Origin: Nitrospirota bacterium
GTDB lineage: Bacteria; Nitrospirota; Thermodesulfovibrionia; UBA6902; DSMQ01
Assembly: GCA_016208965.1 (NCBI GenBank)
Contig: JACQXB010000016.1
Span: 1 to 64,000 of the forward strand
Reading direction: 5' to 3'
Length of the DNA stretch: 64,000 bases
Shown here: positions 9,615 through 19,119 of the stretch, one piece after another
Numbering within the stretch: position 1 is the first letter of the stretch
Layout of the letters: each line of letters begins with the position of its first letter
Made by a program: the position numbers and the translations under genes
The notes under the pieces: generated by a model
The model's database searches: none
Seen by the model: the letters and a program-made list of their open reading frames with translations, nothing else
Told to the model about the DNA's origin: nothing

Positions 9615-10448
9615 TTAGCTAAATTTTCTTTTACCCTTTCCTTTAGAACTTTTTTCTGGGACACTTTTTGATTTCTTAATCTTTAATGGCTTCACTATCA
9701 CCCTGCCTGCAAACCTAAGGTCTATGTATTCTATCGTTATCCCTCTTTTCCTGACCTCAGGCTCAATGTCCATCCATTTTTGAAATTTCTCCTGATACCT
9801 TCCATGACCAACCTTAAAGAGTTCTCCATCCATATTCATGGAGAGACCGTATGGTTTCAGGGTAATTTCAACAAATTCTTTACTTGAAAGAATTCCATTC
9901 TTTGAAAGTTCCTCTATAAGTTTTAATGCCTCAATTACATCCGCCCTGTTTGTTTTAGGGTCTATCTCTGAGATTACCGGAAGGAATGGGGTCTTCCCCT
10001 CCTTAATCTCTTCTAAGATATTGACTTCTGCATCTATAAGAAAAAAGTTGTTATCAAGATTAAGAATCGCTGCAGGTGCCGCCTCTTCAACCCTTACCAT
10101 AAGGGTATCAGGGAATTGTTTTTTTAAATATACATTCCTAATCCATGGTAATGCTTTAAGTCTCCTGTCAACATCCTTAAGTGAAATCCTTAATAAACCC
10201 TTGTTGTTCCCTATATTTATTGTATCCTTGATTTCATCCTCTTCAAGGTTTTTATTGCCGGTAACAATAATATCTTTTAAATGGAAGAGCTTATCTAACT
10301 TATTTATAGCATAAACAATAAATGCGGAGAGGACAAGCACAGATATGACTAAAACCACTCTTTTTAGAAAGAGCATTGCCTTCTCACCGCGCCGATAAGC
10401 AGACTTCCCGTTACTTTGTTTTTGACCCTTCTGATTCTTTAAAAGCAA
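9615..10448 (-). CDS. ftsQ: Cell division protein FtsQ (POTRA domain)
   Basis: TM + [23 protein letters not shown]...[30 protein letters not shown]; dcw context. Confidence 0.93.
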   Translation of the reverse strand: MLLKNQKGQKQSNGKSAYRRGEKAMLFLKRVVLVISVLVLSAFIVYAINKLDKLFHLKDIIVTGNKNLEEDEIKDTINIGNNKGLLRISLKDVDRRLKALPWIRNVYLKKQFPDTLMVRVEEAAPAAILNLDNNFFLIDAEVNILEEIKEGKTPFLPVISEIDPKTNRADVIEALKLIEELSKNGILSSKEFVEITLKPYGLSMNMDGELFKVGHGRYQEKFQKWMDIEPEVRKRGITIEYIDLRFAGRVIVKPLKIKKSKSVPEKSSKGKGKRKFS

Positions 10449-11406
10449 GTCTCAGTATCTCCTCCACAAGGTCTTTAAAACTCATGCCTACTGATTGGGC
10501 TATCTTCGGAAGCAGGCTTGTCCCTGTCATTCCCGGAAGGGTATTTACCTCAAGTATATAAGGAATACCACTTTCATCTATTTTAAGGTCAACCCTTGTA
10601 GCCCCCGAACATCCAATCGCTGTATGTGCATTAAATGCGGACTCCTTAGCCTTATCATAGACTTCGCTGTCAATTTGCGGCGGGATTATATACTCAGTTA
10701 ATCCTGATGTATACTTGGCTTCATAATTATAAAATTCCAGTGATGGTCTTACCTCTACACCACCCAAAACCCTGCTGCCGAGCATCCCTATATGGACTTC
10801 TCTGCCATTTATGAATTTTTCAATTATTGCCTTTTTGCCAAACTGAAATGCCTTCTCCAACGCAGATGCTAATCCGTTTTCTTCTTTCACTATATTTATC
10901 CCAACACTTGAACCCTCTCCTACAGGCTTTACAACCCATGGCAGATCAAAGATAGGTGACAAGTTACGAGTAACAAGTGACGAGTCTTTATTTTTACTCG
11001 TAACTCGCAACTCGTTACTCGTTACTGCCTTAAATGGCGGAACAGGTAGTCCATGATATAGAAATATCTTTTTTGATGCCTCCTTATCCATAGCAAGCGC
11101 AGATGCCAATACCCCTGAACCTGTATAAGGTATTCCTAATACCTCAAGCATTCCCTGCATTGCGCCATTCTCACCTATGCCTCCATGAAGTGCAAGAAAG
11201 GCAACCCTTGCCTTTTCTTTCTTTAGTACATTTACAACGTCTTTGCTCACATCTATTAGCACAGAGTTATAGCCAAGCTCTTGCAACGTTTGATACACAG
11301 CAAGACCGCTTCTGATGGAAATATCCCTTTCAGATGATTCACCACCCATTAATACACCTATTCTCTTTGTGGTTATCAAACCTTTAGTCATACCCAGTAA
11401 AATCAA
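10411..11406 (-). CDS. ddl: D-alanine--D-alanine ligase with in-frame repeat insertion
   Basis: [23 protein letters not shown]-grasp motifs, [18 protein letters not shown]; internal [24 protein letters not shown] is repeat-encoded. Confidence 0.95.
   Translation of the reverse strand: MILLGMTKGLITTKRIGVLMGGESSERDISIRSGLAVYQTLQELGYNSVLIDVSKDVVNVLKKEKARVAFLALHGGIGENGAMQGMLEVLGIPYTGSGVLASALAMDKEASKKIFLYHGLPVPPFKAVTSNELRVTSKNKDSSLVTRNLSPIFDLPWVVKPVGEGSSVGINIVKEENGLASALEKAFQFGKKAIIEKFINGREVHIGMLGSRVLGGVEVRPSLEFYNYEAKYTSGLTEYIIPPQIDSEVYDKAKESAFNAHTAIGCSGATRVDLKIDESGIPYILEVNTLPGMTGTSLLPKIAQSVGMSFKDLVEEILRLAFKESEGSKTK
10955..11026. repeat. Heptamer-arm/core element inside ddl
   Basis: Coding strand AGTAACGAGTAACGAGTTGCGAGTTACGAGTAAAAATAAAGACTCGTCACTTGTTACTCGTAACTTGTCAC. 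Confidence 0.85.
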
Positions 11407-11462
11407 AAATTAAAATGCAAAATGCAAAATTAAGGAAATTTTTATTTAATTTAATATCTATT

Positions 11463-11651
11463 ACAAACGCATTAAATCCTTTTACATTGTCATTGCGAGC
11501 GACCAACGGGAGCGTGGCAATCCGACCTGAAAGGTCGTTGCGAGTCCCGACATTTCGGGACGTGGCAATCTCAAAAGAGATTCTTCTGCCGAAACTTCGG
11601 CAGACAGGCGAGGAATCGCACTCCTCGCAATGACACTTTGATTAATGCGTT
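11463..11651. repeat. Dispersed composite element (copy A) with inverted ends aaacgcattaa/ttaatgcgttt
   Basis: Shares about 110 bp near-identical with 32642-32920 (gtcattgcgagcgaccaacgggagcgtggcaatccgacctgaaaggtcgttgcgagtcccgacatttcgggacgtggcaatctc). Confidence 0.85.
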
Positions 11652-11719
11652 TCTATTAATATAATTTTTTCCACAATTTTGTCCCGACTGTTCGGGATAA
11701 TTTTTGCATTTTAATTTTT

Positions 11720-12652
11720 TTAACCATCCTTCCCGATAATTTTTATCTCTGGTTCAAGTGTTACCCCGCTATATTCTTTTACCCTTGCATTTACAATATC
11801 CATGAGTTTCATAAAGTCATCTGATGTAGCCCTGCCTTTGTTAATAAAGTAATTCGCATGCTGGCTACTTACCTCTACATCTCCTATTGCCATTCCTTTA
11901 CACCCTGCTAAATCTATAAGCCTTCCAGCATAATCTCCATCTGGATTCTTAAATACGCATCCTGCTGAACGTTCTTTAAGAGGCTGCGTAGCGGCTTTCT
12001 TTGCTAAGAACTCCTTTATCCGTTTTGCCACATTCTCAGGGGTATCTTTTTTAAGGACAATATTGGTGCTAAGGATTATCAATCCCTGAGGGAGATTAGA
12101 AGCCCTGTAAGAGAAATTAATCTCTTCTTTCTTCATTATTGCAATCTTTCCTTTCATATCAATTACTGCAATTGAGAGAAGCACATCTTTTATCTCTGTT
12201 CCAAAAGAGCTTGCATTCATATATACTGCCCCACCAACTGTCCCGGGTATGCCAGCGAGTGACTCTATGCCTGCATATCCGTTTTCTCTTGTAAAATTTA
12301 TAAGTCGTTTAAGGGGGACACCAGCCTCTACAAAAAGGGTTACCCATCCTTCCATATTTTCTATGTTCTGAATAACCTCAATCATGCTGAATGCCTTTAA
12401 GGATATTGCTATACCATCCATACCATTATCACTTACAAGTAGATTTGTCCCTGCACCAAAAACAAATACAGGGATGTCCTGTTTATTCGCTGTGCTCAGG
12501 GCATTCCTTAATGAAACCGGGTCTTCTGGAAAGACCATAATGTCAACAGGACCGCCGATTTTTAAAGATGTATAGGCTGACATTGGTTCATTAAATTTTA
12601 TCTTTCCCTTAAATAGACCTTTCTCAAATATTTCTTTTATCTCTTTGTCCAC
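11720..12652 (-). CDS. murB: UDP-N-acetylmuramate dehydrogenase
   Basis: YTSLKIGGPVDIMVFPED, GAGTNLLVSD, ESLAGIPGTVGGAVYMNA, AGCVFKNP. Confidence 0.97.
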   Translation of the reverse strand: MDKEIKEIFEKGLFKGKIKFNEPMSAYTSLKIGGPVDIMVFPEDPVSLRNALSTANKQDIPVFVFGAGTNLLVSDNGMDGIAISLKAFSMIEVIQNIENMEGWVTLFVEAGVPLKRLINFTRENGYAGIESLAGIPGTVGGAVYMNASSFGTEIKDVLLSIAVIDMKGKIAIMKKEEINFSYRASNLPQGLIILSTNIVLKKDTPENVAKRIKEFLAKKAATQPLKERSAGCVFKNPDGDYAGRLIDLAGCKGMAIGDVEVSSQHANYFINKGRATSDDFMKLMDIVNARVKEYSGVTLEPEIKIIGKDG

Positions 12653-14094
12653 TTTTCATTCCGCACTTTTAACTTTAAAAACTCTTCTCCAATCTTCCAT
12701 ACATCACCTGCACCGAGTGTAATAAACATGTCCCCTGTCCTTAGGTATCCCGAGAGATACCCTGAAATCTCGCCCTTGTCCTTTATATATTCCACATCCT
12801 TTCCCTCTGCCTTTATACCTTTAGATAAGAGAGCTGAATTTATTCCATCTATAGGTTTTTCCCCTGCAGGATAGATGTCCATAAGAAGAACCTTGTCTGC
12901 ATCACTGAATGCACTATAAAACTCTTTCAGCAAATCCTTTGTCCTTGTATATCTGTGGGGTTGGAAAAGCACAACCAATCTACCTTTATGAGGCTTGAGT
13001 TCGGCGTTTGAGGTTTGGAGTTTTTTATCTTGCATCCTGTATCGTGCATCGTGTATCTTTACCTCTTTTGCTGCCTTAAGTGTTGCAATTATCTCTGTAG
13101 GATGATGTCCATAATCATCAAATACCTTTATACCTTCTTCCTCACCCTTAAATTCAAATCTCCTCTGAACACCACTGAAGTTTTTAAGGGCATCCCTTAC
13201 ATTATTCATATCAAGCTCAAGTTCATTTGCCACTGCAATAGCAGCAAGACTGTTATAAACATTATGTATTCCAGGAAGTGGAACCTCAAATATACCCAAT
13301 GATTTACCTTTTAACAATGTTTCAAATCTTACTCCGAAACCCTCTGTTTTTATACTTTTTGCTGTAAGGTCTGCCTTGCCCTCTACGCCATAAGTAATAT
13401 ATCTACGTTGAACATATGGTAATATCTCTCTTATATAAACATTGTCTATACAGAGCACGGAAAGACCATAAAATGGCACCTTATTTATAAAGGCAAGAAA
13501 TGCACCTTTAAGTTCATCAATATTCTTAAAAAAATCCATGTGCTCTTTATCTATATTCGTTACCACAGCAACAATTGGGGAAAGCTTCAGAAATGAGCCA
13601 TCACTCTCATCTGCCTCAGCAACAAGGAATTCGCCTTCTCCTAACTTTGCATTACTTCCAATACCTTTTAACTTGCCTCCTATTACAACTGTTGGGTCAA
13701 GCCCTGCACCAGCAAGTACACTTGCTATTAAAGATGTGGTCGTGGTCTTCCCATGTGCGCCTGCTACGAGGATGCTTTGTTTAAGTCGCGCAAGTTCTGC
13801 AAGCATTTCAGCTCGAGGAATAACAGGGATTGATTGCTCTCTCGCAGCAATGACTTCAGGATTATCCCATGAAACTGCTGAAGAGATAACAACAACATGG
13901 GCATTAAGGACATTCTCTGCCTTATGTCCTATAATAACCTCTATCCCCAAGTACCTTAATCTTTTTGTGGTCTCTGTCTCTTTCATGTCCGAGCCTTTAA
14001 CTGTATAGCCGAGGTTCTTAAGCACCTCTGCTATGCCGCTCATCCCGGAACCGCCTATCCCGATAAAATGAACTATTTCAAATTTTTTATACAT
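12637..14094 (-). CDS. murC: UDP-N-acetylmuramate--L-alanine ligase
   Basis: HFIGIGGSGMSGIAEVL, AGAHGKTTTTSLIASVL, FDDYGHHPTEI; internal HDARYRMQDKKLQTSNAELKPHKG is repeat-like. Confidence 0.97.
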   Translation of the reverse strand: MYKKFEIVHFIGIGGSGMSGIAEVLKNLGYTVKGSDMKETETTKRLRYLGIEVIIGHKAENVLNAHVVVISSAVSWDNPEVIAAREQSIPVIPRAEMLAELARLKQSILVAGAHGKTTTTSLIASVLAGAGLDPTVVIGGKLKGIGSNAKLGEGEFLVAEADESDGSFLKLSPIVAVVTNIDKEHMDFFKNIDELKGAFLAFINKVPFYGLSVLCIDNVYIREILPYVQRRYITYGVEGKADLTAKSIKTEGFGVRFETLLKGKSLGIFEVPLPGIHNVYNSLAAIAVANELELDMNNVRDALKNFSGVQRRFEFKGEEEGIKVFDDYGHHPTEIIATLKAAKEVKIHDARYRMQDKKLQTSNAELKPHKGRLVVLFQPHRYTRTKDLLKEFYSAFSDADKVLLMDIYPAGEKPIDGINSALLSKGIKAEGKDVEYIKDKGEISGYLSGYLRTGDMFITLGAGDVWKIGEEFLKLKVRNEKWTKR

Positions 14095-14258
14095 AAATAT
14101 TTAAAACCCTAAATTCTAATATCTAAATTCTAAACAAATCCAAAATTCCAATGTTCAAAACCTCTTCCTGATAGGTTCAAGAATTCTAAGCTGTTTTGAA
14201 TTTAGAAATTTTGAATTTTGCTCTTGTTTAGGATTTCGGATTTCGGATTTAGAATTTT

Positions 14259-15368
14259 TCAGTTTCCTCCTTTCTTGCTCTTTATCAGCCCCATTGCGAG
14301 TTCAACAATCTTCTGGGCTGCGTCAGATTTCCCAAGCGTTTTGCTCATTCCTTCCATCTCCCCTATCGTATCAGGATTCTCAAATAAATATATCACTAAC
14401 TCAGATAGGGACTTTCCATTAAGTCCCCTGTCAAGAAGCATCTGTGCAGCTCCAATGTCCCAGAGTTTTTCTGCGTTAAGTTCTTGATGGTCACCTGCAG
14501 CATATGGATATGGAATAAGAATGGCTGCCTTTCCGCACGCGGTCAACTCAGACAGAGTTGTTGCCCCTGCCCTTGATATTACGAGGTCCGCAACTGCATA
14601 TGCATCTGCCATATTATATGCGAAAGGAATAACCGCTCCCTTAAACCCCCGAGTGCCGTAAAAATCTCTTACTTTATTAAAATCCTTCTCTCCTGTTTGA
14701 TGTAGAAATTGTATTTTATCCTTAAACTTATCAAGATATACTAAAGCCTCAGTTACTGCCTTATTAATACTGCTTGCCCCGCGGCTGCCCCCAAAAACAA
14801 ATATTGTAAAAAGTCCTTTGTCAAGACCAAAAACCTTATAGCCTCTTTCCTTATCTCCATGGAGTATCTCCTGCCTTACAGGATTCCCTGTAATATAGGT
14901 CTTGTCCTTTGGGAAATGATCCAGAGACTCCTGATATGTTACCGCCACCACATCAACAAACCTGCTAAGCAGACTGTTTGTAAAACCAGGCACGGCATTC
15001 TGTTCATGTATCATTGTTGGTATGCCTGATATAGAAGCAATTAAAAGGGCTGGACCTGAAGAGTAACCACCAACTCCAAAAACTAAGTCAGGTTTAATCT
15101 CCTTAAGGACTTTATAAGAGTCTTTCAGAGAGATAGGTATTCTAACAGCCGCTCTAATTGTATTTATTATATTCTTGCCAACTATGCCTTCTGACCTTAT
15201 GAATCTTATATCAAATCCCTCCTTAGGAACTATCTTTGACTCTATTCCATAAGCTGTACCTATAAATATAACTTCTACATCTTTATGCACCCTCTTAAAT
15301 TCCTGCGCAACCGCAATGCCAGGGAAGACATGCCCACCTGTGCCGCCACCAGCAATTATTATCCTCAT
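14259..15368 (-). CDS. murG: UDP-GlcNAc--lipid I GlcNAc transferase
   Basis: RIIIAGGGTGGHVFPGIAVAQEF, HEQNAVPGFTNSLLSRF. Confidence 0.97.
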   Translation of the reverse strand: MRIIIAGGGTGGHVFPGIAVAQEFKRVHKDVEVIFIGTAYGIESKIVPKEGFDIRFIRSEGIVGKNIINTIRAAVRIPISLKDSYKVLKEIKPDLVFGVGGYSSGPALLIASISGIPTMIHEQNAVPGFTNSLLSRFVDVVAVTYQESLDHFPKDKTYITGNPVRQEILHGDKERGYKVFGLDKGLFTIFVFGGSRGASSINKAVTEALVYLDKFKDKIQFLHQTGEKDFNKVRDFYGTRGFKGAVIPFAYNMADAYAVADLVISRAGATTLSELTACGKAAILIPYPYAAGDHQELNAEKLWDIGAAQMLLDRGLNGKSLSELVIYLFENPDTIGEMEGMSKTLGKSDAAQKIVELAMGLIKSKKGGN

Positions 15369-16483
15369 CTCCTAACCCATGAATTGTAATTTGCAATCTG
15401 TAACCCGTGACTTTTTAGGATGCTAATAAGTATTCCCACAGCTGCCATATTTATAAGTGCAGCCGAACCTCCATAACTTATGAATGGTAATGGCAGTCCT
15501 TTTGTTGGCATTGCACCCACTGCAACAGCAAAATTGATAAGTGCCTGGTTTACTATCATCATGGTTAATCCAATTGCTAAATAGTAACCAAATTGGTCCT
15601 CGGTCTGCTGAGCAATCTTAATCCCTTTTATAAAAAACCAGATAAAAAGGCAAAGCACCACTGCTGCGCCTATTATCCCTGTCTCCTCCCCTATTAATGA
15701 AAATATAAAGTCTGTATGGAGTTCGGGTAGATAAAAGAGTTTCTGCTTACTTGCCCCTATACCAACACCTGTAAGTCCCCCTCTTCCAAAGGCAATAAAA
15801 GACTGAACAAGCTGAAATCCCTTGCCGAGCGGGTCCTCCCATGGGTCAAGAAAACTTAGTATCCTGTCTTTCCTGTATGAAACGGACCATACAAGTTTAT
15901 AAATAACAGGTAATGATAAAAGGGCAAGCCCTGCTATATAATTCCATCTCACTCCCCCGATAAATAGCAATGTTATTGTAAGAATACCAAGACTTGCCGC
16001 AGCTCCAAAATCGGGCTGTAGTAATATAATCCCCTGGAAAATAATTAGAACAGAAATTGGAATTATAATCCCGTATCGCAGACTTTTCATCCTTGAGGCA
16101 TTCCTGCTCATATAATCAGCCAAAAATAATACCATTGTAATTTTCGCAAGCTCTGATGGCTGAAATGTTGATGGCCATAGTTTAATCCACCTCCTCGCGC
16201 CTCCTGCAGAAACTCCAATACCTGGGACAAAAACCAGAATAAGTAAAGCTAAAGACAATACAAGTAAAGGTATAACAAAAACCATGAGTTTCTGATAATT
16301 TACCCTCGCCAAAAAAAACATCGTTAAAAATCCAATCACAATAATGAAAAGATGTCTCCATATAAAGTGAAATCCATTGCCATATTTTCCCATTGACATT
16401 AAGGCAGTTGAACTGTAAACCATAACAATTCCTATAACAATGAGTGCTGTAACAGGGATTATAATGCCTTTTGAGTTTTTCAT
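15365..16483 (-). CDS. ftsW: SEDS-family peptidoglycan glycosyltransferase FtsW
   Basis: Polytopic; PSELAKITMVLFLADYMSR, GLPLPFISYGGSAALINMAAVGILISI. Confidence 0.95.
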   Translation of the reverse strand: MKNSKGIIIPVTALIVIGIVMVYSSTALMSMGKYGNGFHFIWRHLFIIVIGFLTMFFLARVNYQKLMVFVIPLLVLSLALLILVFVPGIGVSAGGARRWIKLWPSTFQPSELAKITMVLFLADYMSRNASRMKSLRYGIIIPISVLIIFQGIILLQPDFGAAASLGILTITLLFIGGVRWNYIAGLALLSLPVIYKLVWSVSYRKDRILSFLDPWEDPLGKGFQLVQSFIAFGRGGLTGVGIGASKQKLFYLPELHTDFIFSLIGEETGIIGAAVVLCLFIWFFIKGIKIAQQTEDQFGYYLAIGLTMMIVNQALINFAVAVGAMPTKGLPLPFISYGGSAALINMAAVGILISILKSHGLQIANYNSWVRR

Positions 16484-16498
16484 ATCTTACATCCTGTA

Positions 16499-18094
16499 TT
16501 ATGCATCTTGCATCTTGCATCTTGCATCTTGTATCTTGTATCTTGCATCTTGCATCTTGCATCTTGCATCTTGCATCTTTCTTACCGCCGCTTTGAACTT
16601 TCTTCCCCTGTCTTCAAAGTCTAAAAACATATCAAAACTCGCACAACCCGGGGAAAGCAATACAACATCACCTCTCTGGGCTTTTGACATAGCTGCCTCT
16701 ATAGCCTCCCTTAAACTATCAACAAGCACTGTATCCACAACATCTCCAAGCGCCTTTTCAATCTTTTCCTTTGCTTCGCCAAGTAATATAAGGGTCTTAA
16801 CCCTTCCCCTCACCAAATCCCTTAAGACCGTAAAATCCCCTGCCTTATCCCTTCCACCCATAACCAGTATTACTTTCTGAAAACTTTCCAGAGATTTGAT
16901 AACCGCTCCTATATTAGTCCCTTTAGAATCATTGATAAAACTAACCCCATCAACTTCACAAACAAATTCAAGCCTGTGTTCAAGCCCCGGGAATTCCTTA
17001 AGCACATTCCTCACAGCATCTGCTGAACAGCCGGAAATTATGGCTGCTAAGGAAGCTGCCATCGCATTCTCAAGATTATGAACTCCTTTAATCTTTATTT
17101 CATCAACTGAGATAAGTGGGAAGTGAGAAGTGGAAAGTGGGAAGTAAGGAGATTTTCCATAAATTACGCCATCTTTAAGGTAAACGCCATTCACTTCTCT
17201 TTGGCGGCTGAAATAAAGAAGCTTTGGTATTTCACTTTTAACTTTTAACTTTTCACTTATAACTTTTGTTACAGGATCATCGGCATTAAGAATCAGATAG
17301 TCACTCTCTGTCTGATTTTCAAAAATCCTTGCCTTGGCATCAATATACTCTTCAATATTGTGGTATCTATCAAGATGGTCAGGGGTGATATTAAGGATGC
17401 TTGCAACCTTTGGTCTAAAATCTATTATTGACTCCAACTGAAAGCTGGAAATCTCAGCAACTATATAATCAAGTAACGAGTAACGAGTAACGAGTAACGA
17501 GTCTTTGTCTTTACTTGTAACTTGTAACTTGTTACTTGTTACTATCTTATAAATTTCTTCTGTTAAAGCATTGCCGATGTTGCCCCCCATTATTGTCCTG
17601 AAGCCTGCCTTCTTTAACATCAAATCAATAAGGGTCGTAGTAGTTGATTTTCCGTTTGTCCCTGTGACAGCTATGAAAGGCAGTGATGAGTGATGAGTGA
17701 TGAGTGATGAGTTTAGTTTTGAGTTTTGAGTTTTGAGTTTTGAGTTTTTACTCATAACTCGTAACTCGTTACTTGTTACTATTTGGTAGGCAAGTTCAAG
17801 TTCACCAATCACTGGTACCCCCCTTTCTCTTGCATGCATAATGGGCGGAATATCAAGCGGCACACCTGGACTTATAACTATCATGTCTGCTTTATTAAAG
17901 ACCTCTTCCGGGTGTCCACCCGTGACAATTTTAACCTGAGGGGATAATCTCTTTATATCATCCTTTAAAGAATTGATTGGCTTTATATCTGTTACCCATA
18001 CATTTGCACCAAGATAAATGAGTAGGTTTGCCGCGCCTATCCCGCTTCTGCCTAAACCAACCACGATGATATTCTTATTCTTTAATGTCTTCAT
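16499..18094 (-). CDS. murD: UDP-N-acetylmuramoylalanine--D-glutamate ligase with several repeat-encoded insertions
   Basis: VVGLGRSGIGAANLL, VTGTNGKSTTTTLIDLML, FINDSKGTNIGAVIKSLE; insertions [34 protein letters not shown] and VTSNKLQVTSKDKDSLLVTRYSLL; C-terminal KMQDARC repeats. Confidence 0.96.
   Translation of the reverse strand: MKTLKNKNIIVVGLGRSGIGAANLLIYLGANVWVTDIKPINSLKDDIKRLSPQVKIVTGGHPEEVFNKADMIVISPGVPLDIPPIMHARERGVPVIGELELAYQIVTSNELRVMSKNSKLKTQNSKLNSSLITHHSSLPFIAVTGTNGKSTTTTLIDLMLKKAGFRTIMGGNIGNALTEEIYKIVTSNKLQVTSKDKDSLLVTRYSLLDYIVAEISSFQLESIIDFRPKVASILNITPDHLDRYHNIEEYIDAKARIFENQTESDYLILNADDPVTKVISEKLKVKSEIPKLLYFSRQREVNGVYLKDGVIYGKSPYFPLSTSHFPLISVDEIKIKGVHNLENAMAASLAAIISGCSADAVRNVLKEFPGLEHRLEFVCEVDGVSFINDSKGTNIGAVIKSLESFQKVILVMGGRDKAGDFTVLRDLVRGRVKTLILLGEAKEKIEKALGDVVDTVLVDSLREAIEAAMSKAQRGDVVLLSPGCASFDMFLDFEDRGRKFKAAVRKMQDARCKMQDARYKIQDARCKMQDA
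16502..16578. repeat. Heptanucleotide array, 11 units of TGCATCT/TGTATCT
   Basis: Direct reading; 77 bp = 11 x 7, encodes the murD C-terminus. Confidence 0.97.
17471..17543. repeat. Heptamer-arm/core element in murD
   Basis: aagtaacgagtaacgagtaacgagtaacgagtctttgtctttacttgtaacttgtaacttgttacttgttact. Confidence 0.93.
17682..17781. repeat. Composite heptamer array in murD (tgatgag, ttttgag, taactcg units)
   Basis: gtgatgagtgatgagtgatgag...gttttgagttttgagttttgag...ctcataactcgtaactcgttacttgttact. Confidence 0.93.
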
Positions 18095-18100
18095 CTCTTC

Positions 18101-19117
18101 TCACAGCAATTTTTGCACGGGGTTAGATTTTAGAATAATTCCGACAGGGTTTAATGCCCCGCTGGAATTTCTAACGGAGTTTACTTTTTTAACGTTTGAT
18201 TTACTTGCAGGAGCAGAATATACAGCGGTCTCCTTTTGATCTTTTATAGCCCTATAACCCTTTTCAAAGAGCATCTCGGATTCGGTCCAGAGAGTCTTTC
18301 TACTTGGAGAGCCTAAAATAGCAGTTACGAGTTTTACATCCTCCTTATTTGCAACCCCAACAAAGCAATGCCTTGCTAACCTCGTAAAGCCTGACTTACC
18401 AGCTATAATATAATCGCCTCTCCAGAGCAACTCATTTGTATTTCTTAAGAAAATCTTTCTTCTATTTATAGTTATTCCCTTAACCTTAGTAGAAAGGATC
18501 TCCTTTATATCTGGAATTGTCATAGCATACTGCATTGTCTTAGCAAGGTCATAAGCTGTTGAATACTGCCCCTTTCGGGGAAGCCCATTTGCGTTAATAT
18601 ATCTTGTATTAACAGCACCTATTTCCAATGCCTTCTTGTTCATCAATCTCACAAAACTCCATTCATTGCCTGTAACTGCTTCTGCAAGAGCAGTTGCAGC
18701 GTCATTAGCTGATTCCATCAGTGCAGCATACAAAAGGTCTCTAATTTTCACCCTGTCACCTTTTCTTAAATTTATCTTTGATGGCTGCTGGTTAGCAGAC
18801 TTACTGCTTATGGTTACTACCTCATCCATATCTAAACGCTCTACTGCAACAATCGCAGTCATTATTTTTACAGTGCTCGCAGGGAAAAGCCTCAGTTCAG
18901 GGTTTTTCGCAAAAAGAACCTCATCTGTTGATGCATTAATAACAATTGCAGAGCGGGCAGTAACTTCATCAGCATTAGCTACAGTAACAAGTGACAAGTG
19001 ACAAGTGACAAGCAATAGAAACAGTAACAAGCGGCAAGTGACATGCGATAAGTCTTTTATTAACCTTCTACTTATGACTCGTAACTCGTAACTCGTAACT
19101 CGTAACTTTTCTTTCAT
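18101..19117 (-). CDS. dacA: D-alanyl-D-alanine carboxypeptidase (DacA/PBP5 family) embedded in dcw cluster
   Basis: NPELRLFPASTVKIMTAIVAVERL (SxxK), SANDAATALAEA (SxN), IAGKSGFT (KSG); start refined to MKEKLRV at 19117 preceded by AGGTGA. N-terminus is heptamer-repeat encoded. Confidence 0.9.
   Translation of the reverse strand: MKEKLRVTSYELRVISRRLIKDLSHVTCRLLLFLLLVTCHLSLVTVANADEVTARSAIVINASTDEVLFAKNPELRLFPASTVKIMTAIVAVERLDMDEVVTISSKSANQQPSKINLRKGDRVKIRDLLYAALMESANDAATALAEAVTGNEWSFVRLMNKKALEIGAVNTRYINANGLPRKGQYSTAYDLAKTMQYAMTIPDIKEILSTKVKGITINRRKIFLRNTNELLWRGDYIIAGKSGFTRLARHCFVGVANKEDVKLVTAILGSPSRKTLWTESEMLFEKGYRAIKDQKETAVYSAPASKSNVKKVNSVRNSSGALNPVGIILKSNPVQKLL
18972..19111. repeat. Heptamer arrays encoding the predicted signal peptide of the DD-carboxypeptidase
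   Basis: gtaacaagtgacaagtgacaagtgacaag ... cgtaactcgtaactcgtaactcgtaac. Confidence 0.9.
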
Positions 19118-19119
19118 GT

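Noticed and set aside
16502-16578. Possible CRISPR-like array
   Set aside because: Units are 7 bp without spacers; it is a simple heptamer tandem array.
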